Shown piece by piece: positions 6,417 to 12,318 of a stretch of 14,214 bases of DNA (positions are counted from its first letter, which is position 1; every line of letters starts with the position of its first letter). Source of the DNA: an uncultured Christensenella sp. GTDB taxonomy: Bacteria; Bacillota; Clostridia; Christensenellales; Borkfalkiaceae. The stretch is from the NCBI GenBank assembly GCA_910578655.1, contig CAJTQE010000011.1:12148-26361 (forward strand). Direction: 5' to 3'. A program made the position numbers and the translations under genes. The notes beneath the pieces were generated by a model, which saw only the letters and a list, made by a program, of their open reading frames with translations, searched no databases and was not told where the DNA came from.

Positions 6417-8459
6417 TTATTTTATAATTTTTTCCGAAAGCTGGGGCGGAACTTCTTCATAGCGCAGGAATTCGGTTGTAAATTTTCCCTGCCCCCGAGT
6501 AATACCTCTCAAATCGGTTGCATATTTCATAAGTTCCGACCGGGGGACTTCGGCGATTACCGTTGAAAGTCCGCCTTCGGTACCGCTGTCGTTTATTCTT
6601 CCGCGACGTTTGGATATGTCGCCCAGCACCGTACCGAGATACTCGCTTGCAACGGCAACTTTCAATTTCATAACCGGCTCTAAAAGCACGGGCTTTGCTT
6701 TTAACATTCCGTCCTTGAACGCAAGCGCTGCGGCAAGCTTGAACGCCATTTCCGAAGAGTCGACGTCGTGATAGCTTCCGTCAAACAGCACCGCGCGTAC
6801 GCCCGTCACGGGGTAGTCCGCAAGTACGCCGTGCGCCATACATTCGCGCAAGCCCTTTTCAACCGCCGGTATATATTGTCTGGGAACCGCGCCGCCGACA
6901 ACTTCGTCGCCGAACTCGAATTCGCTGTCGCACGGCTCGAAGCGAATTTTGCAGTGTCCGTACTGCCCGTGTCCGCCCGACTGCTTTTTGTGCTTGCCTT
7001 CGGCGGTAGATACGGCGCGTATAGTTTCGCGGTAGGGGATTTTCGGTTCCGATAAAACCACGTCAATACCGTAGCGCGATTTAAGCTTCTTTGCCGTAAT
7101 TTCTATATGTATTTCGCCTTGACCGCTTAAAACCAGCTCGCCGGTGTCGGTTCGCTTTTCAACCGAAAGGGTATAATCTTCCTCGCACATTTTCGTAAAG
7201 CCTGCAGACATTTTGTCCTCGTCCGCTTTGTTCTTTGCGCGGACCGCAAGCGAAAGGCAGGGCTTGGGGAAGTTGATGGGGTCAAACTTTATCTTTGTTC
7301 CCTGTGCGCACAGGGTGTGGCCCGTAAGAGCGGAGGTGAGCTTGTTCAGCGCGCCGACGTCGCCTGCGCCCAGCTCGTTGACAAGTTCGCACTTCTTGCC
7401 TTTGAGTACAAAAATCTGTCCGACGCGTTCTTCGCTGTCGGTATCGGGGTTGTATAGGGTCATACCCGATTTCAATTTGCCCCTGAAAATTTTAATATAG
7501 CTCAGCTTGCCCGAATAGGGGTCGTAAACCGTTTTGAAAATCTGACCGGCAAAGGGTGCGTCCTCTTCGCAGGTAACGGAAATAAGTTCGTCTCTGTCAA
7601 TGTCGGTTGCAAACGCGTTAAGTCTGTCGCTTGCCGTCGGCATATATGTCACAATTTCGTCCAAAAGATTTATAACTCCGCGATTATTCAGCGCGCTGCC
7701 TGCCATTACGGGGATAACTCCGCCCGTTAAAATACCTTTCCGTATTCCGTGAACGGCGTCCTCTTTGGAAAGTTTTCCGTCGGTGAAAAATTTGTCCAAC
7801 AGCAGTTCGTCGTTCTCTGCTGCGGTTTCCATAAGACTTGCCTGCATAGCCTCCATTTCGGTTTTCAGGCGGGGCGGAATGGGTACGTCTTTGGGGCCGG
7901 AAGTCGAAAACTCGTAACAGCGTTCCTGTATCGCGTTGACGTAGCCCGTCATTTTTTCGCCCTGCATTACCGGTATTTGTATCGGCGCAAGTCTGCCCGG
8001 ATATTTTTCTTTAAGCGCGTCAAGCGTGCCCTTGTAGTCCGCGTTGGGTTTATCCATTCCGTTAATAAAAATAACCAGCGGCTTTTTAAGTTTCAGGCAG
8101 TAATCTATTACCGTTTCCGCGCCGATGGGGATAATCCCGTTCGCGCCTATGACAAGCACCGCCGCGCCGCAAGCCGCAAGGCCTTCGCGCCGTTCGCCCT
8201 CGAAATCGTAAAATCCGGGAAGGTCGATAAGGTTTATTTTTACGCCTTTCCAGTTAAAGCACGCGCACGCGGCGTAAACGGAAAGCTTTTTCGCCTTTTC
8301 GGCGTCGTCGAAGTCCATAACGGTAGTCCCGTCCTCGGTCTTGCCCATTCGGTCGATTGCGCCGCCGTTGAAAAGCATTGCCTCGCAAAGGGTGGTCTTG
8401 CCCTCGCCGCTGTGTCCCACAACCGCGATATTGCGGATATTTTTTGCTGTTATGCCCAT
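6417..8459 (-). CDS. EF-G-like translational GTPase (FusA paralogue)
   Basis: This 680-residue protein has the full EF-G domain order: an N-terminal GTPase, a domain II beta barrel (ENDELL onward to FRGKLKSGMTLYN), domains III, IV and V. G1 is GHSGEGKTT (residues 15-23). G3 reads DLPGF instead of DTPGH, so the catalytic His is Phe. G4 reads NGMDK instead of NKxD. Domain IV keeps SGGHGQYGHCKIRFEP, the loop region that reaches the decoding centre in EF-G, and domain V has LKVAVASEYLGTVLGDISKRRGRI. It is therefore a paralogue rather than the main translocase. I recall EF-G-like proteins with an aromatic residue at the G3 His position in Clostridia, but their role is not settled. ATG at 8459 is preceded by AAGGGG (8469-8474) nine bases upstream. 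The gene stands alone under its own promoter. Confidence 0.9.
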   Translation of the reverse strand: MGITAKNIRNIAVVGHSGEGKTTLCEAMLFNGGAIDRMGKTEDGTTVMDFDDAEKAKKLSVYAACACFNWKGVKINLIDLPGFYDFEGERREGLAACGAAVLVIGANGIIPIGAETVIDYCLKLKKPLVIFINGMDKPNADYKGTLDALKEKYPGRLAPIQIPVMQGEKMTGYVNAIQERCYEFSTSGPKDVPIPPRLKTEMEAMQASLMETAAENDELLLDKFFTDGKLSKEDAVHGIRKGILTGGVIPVMAGSALNNRGVINLLDEIVTYMPTASDRLNAFATDIDRDELISVTCEEDAPFAGQIFKTVYDPYSGKLSYIKIFRGKLKSGMTLYNPDTDSEERVGQIFVLKGKKCELVNELGAGDVGALNKLTSALTGHTLCAQGTKIKFDPINFPKPCLSLAVRAKNKADEDKMSAGFTKMCEEDYTLSVEKRTDTGELVLSGQGEIHIEITAKKLKSRYGIDVVLSEPKIPYRETIRAVSTAEGKHKKQSGGHGQYGHCKIRFEPCDSEFEFGDEVVGGAVPRQYIPAVEKGLRECMAHGVLADYPVTGVRAVLFDGSYHDVDSSEMAFKLAAALAFKDGMLKAKPVLLEPVMKLKVAVASEYLGTVLGDISKRRGRINDSGTEGGLSTVIAEVPRSELMKYATDLRGITRGQGKFTTEFLRYEEVPPQLSEKIIK

Positions 8460-8491
8460 AAATTTTTACCCCTTATATTTAAGATATTTAT

Positions 8492-8520
8492 ATTATACTA
8501 TGGAATAACTCGCTTTTCAA
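8492..8520 (-). promoter_or_regulatory. Sigma-A-type promoter of the EF-G-like gene
   Basis: Read on the - strand, TTGAAA (8515-8520) and TATAAT (8492-8497) are separated by exactly 17 bases. The predicted start near 8485 gives a short leader containing the AAGGGG ribosome binding site at 8469-8474. This is close to consensus and suggests substantial constitutive expression; no operator is obvious over it. Confidence 0.8.
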
Positions 8521-8543
8521 TAGGCAAAGTAAAATTTTTGCAT

Positions 8544-8571
8544 AAAAAAATCCCGACTGATAAAGTCGGGA
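8544..8571 (-). terminator. Intrinsic terminator of the XRE regulator gene
   Basis: On the - strand the arms TCCCGACT and AGTCGGGA (8 bp, loop of 5) are followed by seven T (bases 8544-8550 on + are A). It lies 15 bases after the stop of the regulator and just upstream of the promoter for the EF-G-like gene, so it insulates that gene from the regulator transcript. Confidence 0.85.
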
Positions 8572-8585
8572 ATTCTGTCTCATTA

Positions 8586-8786
8586 TTAATCGTCAAAACC
8601 CAAAAGAGAATCAGGGGTTTCATTTAATATCTTGCAGATTTCGATTAGTGTAGACAGGTCCGGTTCGTTAATGCCGTTAACCCATCTACTCACGGTTTGC
8701 TGTGTCGTTCCTAATTTTTCCGATAGTTGCATTTGAGACATATTATTGTTTTGTAAAGCAGCTTTCAAATTTTCTTTAAAACTCAT
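8586..8786 (-). CDS. XRE-family helix-turn-helix transcriptional regulator
   Basis: This 66-residue protein is essentially one Cro/CI-type DNA-binding domain. From the ATG at 8786 it reads MSFKENLKAALQNNNMSQMQLSEKLG, followed by the turn and recognition helix TTQQTVSRWVNGINEPDLSTL and an ICKILNETPDSLLGFDD end typical of the family. There is no separate dimerisation or sensing domain. A GTG at 8801 would add five residues, but a TATAAT (8793-8798) falls in that extension, so I prefer the ATG. No Shine-Dalgarno sequence precedes either start, so the mRNA may be leaderless. It lies divergently from a small + strand gene, with two matching palindromes between, and probably represses itself and its neighbour. 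Confidence 0.88.
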   Translation of the reverse strand: MSFKENLKAALQNNNMSQMQLSEKLGTTQQTVSRWVNGINEPDLSTLIEICKILNETPDSLLGFDD

Positions 8787-8792
8787 ATTCGG

Positions 8793-8798
8793 ATTATA
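8793..8798 (-). promoter_or_regulatory. Putative -10 element of the XRE regulator gene
   Basis: TATAAT on the - strand ends seven bases before the ATG at 8786, which would place the transcription start at or next to the initiation codon. The -35 position (about 8816-8821, AAGCAA on this strand) matches poorly. The element touches the first operator-like palindrome (8797-8813), so occupancy there would block it. Confidence 0.5.
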
Positions 8799-8813
8799 CA
8801 CGAAAACCGTGTA
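8797..8813. promoter_or_regulatory. Operator-like palindrome O1 (ACACG-N5-CGTGT)
   Basis: TACACG-AAAAC-CGTGTA has 6-base arms centred on 8805. It overlaps the -10 element and spacer of the XRE gene promoter. Its inner 15 bases share exactly the same arms as O2. It is probably a binding site for the XRE dimer encoded alongside. Confidence 0.65.
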
Positions 8814-8826
8814 AATTGCTTAACAT

Positions 8827-8841
8827 ACACGCTTAGCGTGT
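8827..8841. promoter_or_regulatory. Operator-like palindrome O2 (ACACG-N5-CGTGT)
   Basis: ACACGCT-T-AGCGTGT is a perfect palindrome with 7-base arms centred on 8834, 29 bp from the centre of O1. It directly abuts the putative extended -10 of the + strand gene. Shared half-sites with O1 support recognition by one protein. Confidence 0.68.
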
Positions 8842-8849
8842 GATATTCT
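8841..8849 (+). promoter_or_regulatory. Putative extended -10 for the small DUF6809-like gene
   Basis: TGATATTCT matches the extended -10 pattern TGn-TATNNT. No good -35 is found at 17 bases. The predicted start near 8856 leaves a leader of about 25 bases containing AGAGG (8871-8875). The element abuts O2. This is tentative. Confidence 0.35.
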
Positions 8850-8880
8850 TTAATTAAGAAACTATAAATAAGAGGAAAAA

Positions 8881-9147
8881 ATGGAACATTCGGTTATTGA
8901 TTACATTTACGTAACAAATCAAACGGTTAACGAAAAGGTAAAAGAAAATAAGGAATTTCGTAAAGCATCCGAAAGAGCGCTTAAATGCTACGACAAATTA
9001 AACGAGACGCTTACGGACGAGCAAAAAGATGACCTCGAAAGATTTATAGAGAACGAAGTGACGCAAACGGATATAATGTTGCGTGCAGCATTCAAATGCG
9101 GAATTAAGTACGGTGTGCGGCTTGTTGCGGAGAGTATGTTCGATTAA
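8881..9147 (+). CDS. Small DUF6809-like protein
   Basis: This is an 88-residue, highly charged, mostly helical protein with no signal peptide or membrane segment. The central part (EFRKASERALKCYDKLNETL, then LTDEQKDDLERFIENE) and the ending FKCGIKYGVRLVAESMFD resemble the small DUF6809 family as I remember it; members end in a similar FRLGxRLxxE segment and often lie near XRE regulators in mobile or accessory regions. The function of that family is unknown to me. ATG at 8881 is preceded by AGAGG five bases upstream. It is transcribed away from the XRE gene across the shared operator region. No terminator is evident after it, so some readthrough into the S10 operon leader is possible. Confidence 0.75.
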   Translation: MEHSVIDYIYVTNQTVNEKVKENKEFRKASERALKCYDKLNETLTDEQKDDLERFIENEVTQTDIMLRAAFKCGIKYGVRLVAESMFD

Positions 9148-9189
9148 ATAAAAAAATGCAAAAAAGTTTTGAAAACAGGTGCAATTCGT

Positions 9190-9218
9190 TTGACTTAGCT
9201 TGATTTTTGAGATATACT
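9190..9218 (+). promoter_or_regulatory. Promoter of the S10 ribosomal protein operon
   Basis: TTGACT (9190-9195) and TATACT (9213-9218) are spaced by exactly 17 bases, one mismatch each from consensus. The predicted start near 9225 leaves a leader of about 220 nt before rpsJ. No comparable promoter is seen closer to rpsJ. Confidence 0.82.
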
Positions 9219-9224
9219 ATCTGA

Positions 9225-9445
9225 GTATGTCACTATAAGGCATAACTATGCTCTTAAAGACCATTGTGTATAGGGAAGAGGCATAAAGTTACTGAAAAAC
9301 TCCGTTCAGCTGACGGAACAGATAATTTATGCTGACAAATGTAGGGGCTTGACCCTTGCGACTAACCGCAGCTGATTTTTTATGTAAAAAGTTGCGATAC
9401 ACACGGTTAAGTTGACGAAGTTAGGATAAAAAAGGAGTTATCAAA
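9225..9445 (+). promoter_or_regulatory. Structured 5' leader of the S10 operon, possible attenuator/pseudoknot
   Basis: The leader is non-coding and strongly structured. The segment 9281-9294 pairs with 9319-9332 (13 bp, single-base bulges at G9288 and A9322). Inside it, TCCGT (9301-9305) pairs with ACGGA (9313-9317), leaving the 7-base loop TCAGCTG (9306-9312). That loop is fully complementary to CAGCTGA (9369-9375), which is followed at once by six T (9376-9381). Extending past A9313, CGG (9314-9316) can also pair with CCG (9366-9368), making a 10-bp terminator-like stem that competes with the local hairpin. Smaller hairpins are possible at 9343-9356 and 9357-9370. Separately, AACTCC (9298-9303) is complementary to GGAGTT (9434-9439) at the rpsJ ribosome binding site. 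I recognise no T-box or common riboswitch core. A ribosomal-protein-binding leader or attenuator is the most economical reading. Confidence 0.6.
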
Positions 9446-9745
9446 ATGGCAGGACAGAAAATCAGAATTAAACTTGCAGCTTACGACCACGAGCTTGTGG
9501 ACCTTGCGGCGGCGCGCATCGTTGAAACGATGAAGAAAGGCGGCGCGAAAATTTCGGGACCTATTCCCCTCCCTACGGAGAGAGAAGTTATCACCATTCT
9601 TCGCTCGCCCCATAAGTACAAGGACAGCCGCGAACAGTTCGAGCAGAGAACTTATAAAAGAATTATAGACATCTACACTCCCAACGCGAAGCTTCTGGAC
9701 ACGGTTCATCTTCCCGCAGGCGTAGACATCAAAATCAAGCTTTAA
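9446..9745 (+). CDS. rpsJ: 30S ribosomal protein S10
   Basis: S10 is a component of the 30S head and, as NusE, partners NusB in transcription antitermination. The 99-residue sequence begins MAGQKIRIKLAAYDHELVD and contains the diagnostic SGPIPLPTE and HKYKDSREQFEQRTYKR blocks, ending LPAGVDIKIKL. It is about three residues shorter than typical bacterial S10: the usual stretch before LPAGVD (DALMRLD) is reduced to DTVH. The start is set by AAAGGAG (9431-9437) eight bases upstream. It is the first gene of the S10 operon but is separated from rplC by 160 bases, unlike the tight spacing downstream. Confidence 0.98.
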   Translation: MAGQKIRIKLAAYDHELVDLAAARIVETMKKGGAKISGPIPLPTEREVITILRSPHKYKDSREQFEQRTYKRIIDIYTPNAKLLDTVHLPAGVDIKIKL

Positions 9746-9905
9746 TGTATATATGCGTCGCATTGCGTATTAAAAAATATTAAATGTGTTAAAACGATAC
9801 TCTACGTCCCGCAGACGACGGCGCCGTTCGGCGGAACGGCGGGGCGCGGTATCCGGAATATTGGGGTTAAGCCCCGAAGAGAAAATTTTTGGAGGAACTT
9901 TATCA
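9746..9905 (+). promoter_or_regulatory. Long hairpin-rich spacer between rpsJ and rplC
   Basis: This 160-base stretch has no credible gene. It can form three consecutive hairpins: CGTC/GACG (9805-9808 with 9814-9817), a perfect 8-bp CGCCGTTC/GAACGGCG stem with a GGCG loop (9822-9841), and GGGGT/GCCCC (9863-9875). The rplC ribosome binding site GGAGG (9891-9895) follows. No T tract directly follows the strong hairpin, so it is not a simple terminator. It may be a leader controlling rplC onward, an RNA processing site, or a transcript stabiliser. No convincing promoter is seen in it. Confidence 0.5.
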
Positions 9906-10535
9906 ATGAATAAAGCAATCATCGGACGTAAAGCCGGTATGACTCAGGTCTTTACTCCGGAGGGGAAAGTGATTCCCGTAACGGTAATAGAGGCAGGTCC
10001 CTGCCCTATCGTTCAAATCAAAACTGTTGAAAAAGACGGCTATGCCGCTTTAAAGCTCGGTTTTGACGAAGCAAAAGAAAAGTCACTCACTAAGCCCGAA
10101 CTCGGACAGTACAAGAAAGCAGGCGTAAAACCCTGTAAGGTTCTCAAAGAGTTCAGACTTGCAGACCTCGCTTCCTATGAAGTCGGCAAAGAAGTAAAGG
10201 TTGACGTGTTCGCCGCAGGCGATAAGGTTGACGTTCACGGTATTTCAAAGGGTCACGGTTTCACGGGCGTTATCAAACGCTGGAACCAGCAAAGACTTAA
10301 AGAAACCCACGGCGTCGGCCCCGTGCACAGAGAACCCGGTTCAATGGGTTCGATAAGCGCGCCTTCACGCGTTTTCAAGCACAAGAATTTGCCCGGTCAT
10401 TACGGTCAGGAAGCTACGACCGTTCAGAACCTCGAAATCGTGAGAGTGGACGTTGAAAGGAACTGCCTGCTTGTTAAAGGCTCGGTTCCCGGAGCGAACG
10501 GAAGCGTCGTTACCATTAACGACACCGTTAAATAA
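9906..10535 (+). CDS. rplC: 50S ribosomal protein L3
   Basis: L3 is an early-assembling 23S rRNA binding protein that reaches toward the peptidyl transferase centre. The 209 residues begin MNKAIIGRKAGMTQVFTPEG and contain the DVHGISKGHGFTGVIKRW block, HREPGSMGSISAPSRVFKHK, LPGHYG and VKGSVPGANG near the C-terminus, all in family order. ATG at 9906 is supported by GGAGG (9891-9895) ten bases upstream; an in-frame upstream extension is arginine-rich, covers the hairpin region and is not protein-like. The stop is 11 bases before rplD. Confidence 0.98.
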   Translation: MNKAIIGRKAGMTQVFTPEGKVIPVTVIEAGPCPIVQIKTVEKDGYAALKLGFDEAKEKSLTKPELGQYKKAGVKPCKVLKEFRLADLASYEVGKEVKVDVFAAGDKVDVHGISKGHGFTGVIKRWNQQRLKETHGVGPVHREPGSMGSISAPSRVFKHKNLPGHYGQEATTVQNLEIVRVDVERNCLLVKGSVPGANGSVVTINDTVK

Positions 10536-10546
10536 GGAGAAGTAAG

Positions 10547-11173
10547 ATGCCTACAATTAAAGTATATAAAATGGACGGCAAAGAGGCCGGCACGATAGAT
10601 TTAAGCGAAAAGGTATTCGGCGCAGAGTACAACGAACCGCTCATTCATCAGGCAGTCGTAACTCGTCTTGCGAACGAAAGACAGGGCACCAAATCGACGC
10701 TCACCCGTACGGAAGTAAGGGGCGGCGGCAGAAAGCCCTGGAGACAGAAAGGCACGGGCAACGCGCGTCAGGGCTCTATCAGGGCTCCGCAGTGGATAAA
10801 GGGCGGCGTGGTATTCGCACCCAAGAGCCGTGACTTTTCGAAGGATATGAACAAAAAAGCAAAAATTGCAGCGCTCATCTCCGCGCTTTCCAAAAAGGTT
10901 GCGGACGGCGAACTTCTCGTAGTGGATAAGCTTGAAGTTAAAGAAGGCAAAACCAAAGAAATGGCTGCGTTCAGAAAGGCTTTGAAGTTGGACAAGTCGG
11001 CTGTCGTGGTAATGGATAACGACGACGTTAAGGTAATCCGCGCTGCGGCTAACCTTGAAAAGTTCTCCACCCTTCCCGTACAGCAGATTTCCACTTACGA
11101 AGTCGTGGCAAACGCAAAAGTAGTTTTGACCAAAGCTGCGGTAGCAAAATTAGAGGAGGTCTACGGAGAATAA
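10547..11173 (+). CDS. rplD: 50S ribosomal protein L4
   Basis: L4 binds 23S rRNA and sends an extended loop into the peptide exit tunnel. In the 208 residues that loop is clear: LTRTEVRGGGRKPWRQKGTGNARQ with SIRAPQWIKGG following, about residues 46-85. The C-terminal globular part includes NKKAKIAALISALSKK. In E. coli L4 also represses its own operon by binding the S10 leader; whether that applies here is unknown, but the structured leader upstream makes it the first candidate regulator. AAGGAG precedes the ATG. The stop shares one base with the rplW start (TAATG). Confidence 0.98.
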   Translation: MPTIKVYKMDGKEAGTIDLSEKVFGAEYNEPLIHQAVVTRLANERQGTKSTLTRTEVRGGGRKPWRQKGTGNARQGSIRAPQWIKGGVVFAPKSRDFSKDMNKKAKIAALISALSKKVADGELLVVDKLEVKEGKTKEMAAFRKALKLDKSAVVVMDNDDVKVIRAAANLEKFSTLPVQQISTYEVVANAKVVLTKAAVAKLEEVYGE

Positions 11174-11463
11174 TGTTTGCAGAAGATATTATAATTAAAC
11201 CTCTCCTCACGGAAAAAGGTTACGACGGAATAGCCGATAAAAAGTACGTTTTCATTGTTAAAAAATCGGCAAACAAAACTCAGATAAAGGCAGCCGTTGA
11301 AAAGCTTTTCGGCGTAGACGTAGAAAGCGTCAACACCGTTAACTGCAAAGGCAAACTTAAAAGAATGGGCAGAAACGAAGGATATACGCCCGACTACAAG
11401 AAGGCAATCGTTCAGCTTGAAGCTGATTCCAAAGCGATTGAGTTCTTCAACTCGTTATCGTAA
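11173..11463 (+). CDS. rplW: 50S ribosomal protein L23
   Basis: L23 sits at the tunnel exit and is a docking site for trigger factor and the signal recognition particle. The 96 residues begin MFAEDIIIKPLLTEKGYDGI and contain KYVFIVKKSANKTQIKAAVE and VDVESVNTVNCKGKLKRMGR, standard family blocks of typical length. The ATG overlaps the rplD stop by one base, and GGAGG lies within the end of rplD, so translation is probably coupled. Confidence 0.98.
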   Translation: MFAEDIIIKPLLTEKGYDGIADKKYVFIVKKSANKTQIKAAVEKLFGVDVESVNTVNCKGKLKRMGRNEGYTPDYKKAIVQLEADSKAIEFFNSLS

Positions 11464-11477
11464 GGAGGGTTAAATAA

Positions 11478-12305
11478 ATGGCAGTAAAGAGATATAAACC
11501 CACCTCCCCCTCGCGCCGTTTTATGACGGTAAGCGCTTATACGGAGCTGACGGGCGACAAGCCCGAAAGAAGCTTGCTTCAAGATAAGCGCAAGACGGGC
11601 GGTAGAAACAATCAGGGTAAAATAACCGTTCGTCACATCGGCGGCGGAAACAGAACCAAATACAGAATAATCGATTTCAAGCGCAATAAAGACGGTATCC
11701 CCGCAACGGTAAAGAGTATTCAGTACGACCCCAACAGGTCCGCGCATATCGCTCTTCTCGCTTATGCGGACGGTGAAAAGAGATACATTCTCGCTCCCAT
11801 AGGGCTCAGCGTCGGCGACAAAGTTCTTTCGGGAAAGGGAGCGGACATAAAGGCCGGTAACTGCCTTGCGCTTGCAGACATTCCCGTCGGTACGGTTGTT
11901 CACGCAATCGAAATGCAGCCCGGACGCGGCGCGCAGATTGCAAGAGCGGCAGGAATGTCGGCTCAGATTATGGCAAAAGAAGGCGCGTACGCAACCTTGA
12001 AAATGCCTTCCGGCGAAATGAGATACATTCCCGTAAAGTGTAAGGCAACCATAGGTCAGGTGGGCAACGTAGAACACGAAATTATCCATCTCGGCAAAGC
12101 GGGTAAAACGAGATACTTCGGTATCAGGCCTACGGTGCGCGGTTCGGTTATGAACCCTTGCGACCACCCTCACGGCGGCGGCGAGGGCAAGAGCCCCGTC
12201 GGACACGCAGGTCCTATGACCCCTTGGGGCAAGCCTGCTCTCGGTTATAAGACGAGAAAGAAGAAAAATCCCACTTCAAAGTTCATTTTGAAGAGAATTA
12301 ATTAA
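11478..12305 (+). CDS. rplB: 50S ribosomal protein L2
   Basis: L2 is a large-subunit protein close to the peptidyl transferase centre and needed for subunit association. The 275 residues begin MAVKRYKPTSPSRRFMTV and include GGRNNQGKITVRHIGGGNR, RIARAAG-like AQIARAAGMSAQIM, MPSGEMRYI and the C-terminal CDHPHGGGEGKSP segment with the conserved His pair (about 230 and 232), then the basic tail ending FILKRIN. Length is normal. GGAGGG (11464-11469) lies eight bases before the ATG. Confidence 0.99.
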   Translation: MAVKRYKPTSPSRRFMTVSAYTELTGDKPERSLLQDKRKTGGRNNQGKITVRHIGGGNRTKYRIIDFKRNKDGIPATVKSIQYDPNRSAHIALLAYADGEKRYILAPIGLSVGDKVLSGKGADIKAGNCLALADIPVGTVVHAIEMQPGRGAQIARAAGMSAQIMAKEGAYATLKMPSGEMRYIPVKCKATIGQVGNVEHEIIHLGKAGKTRYFGIRPTVRGSVMNPCDHPHGGGEGKSPVGHAGPMTPWGKPALGYKTRKKKNPTSKFILKRIN

Positions 12306-12318
12306 GGAGGAGTAGAAA

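Noticed and set aside
7749..8627. A 292-codon open frame on the + strand opposite the EF-G-like gene
   Set aside because: It is antisense to a strongly conserved GTPase, its product resembles no family I know, and it runs through the GTPase start, promoter and terminator region. It is a shadow frame from codon bias.
8787..8801. GTG start at 8801 for the XRE regulator
   Set aside because: There is no ribosome binding site, and the extra codons contain the probable -10 element. The ATG at 8786 gives a normal domain start.
9166..9176. GTTTTGAAAAC palindrome as a terminator of the small + gene
   Set aside because: It has only one loop base and no GC-rich stem or T tract, so it cannot work as an intrinsic terminator.
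9225..9381. T-box or common metabolite riboswitch upstream of rpsJ
   Set aside because: I found neither the AGGGTGGNACCGCG T-box core nor recognisable purine, SAM, cobalamin, TPP, FMN or c-di-GMP cores. The ribosomal gene context also argues against it.
9395..9411. A third XRE operator near the ACACGG in the rpsJ leader
   Set aside because: Only one ACACG half-site is present and no CGTGT follows at the right distance.
9786..9905. N-terminal extension of rplC back to 9786
   Set aside because: It would add an arginine-run-rich peptide encoded by hairpin sequence. L3 proteins start at the ATG at 9906, which has a proper GGAGG.
11412..12206. A 264-codon open frame on the - strand opposite rplW/rplB
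   Set aside because: It is antisense to rplB with no ribosome binding site and a composition typical of a shadow frame.
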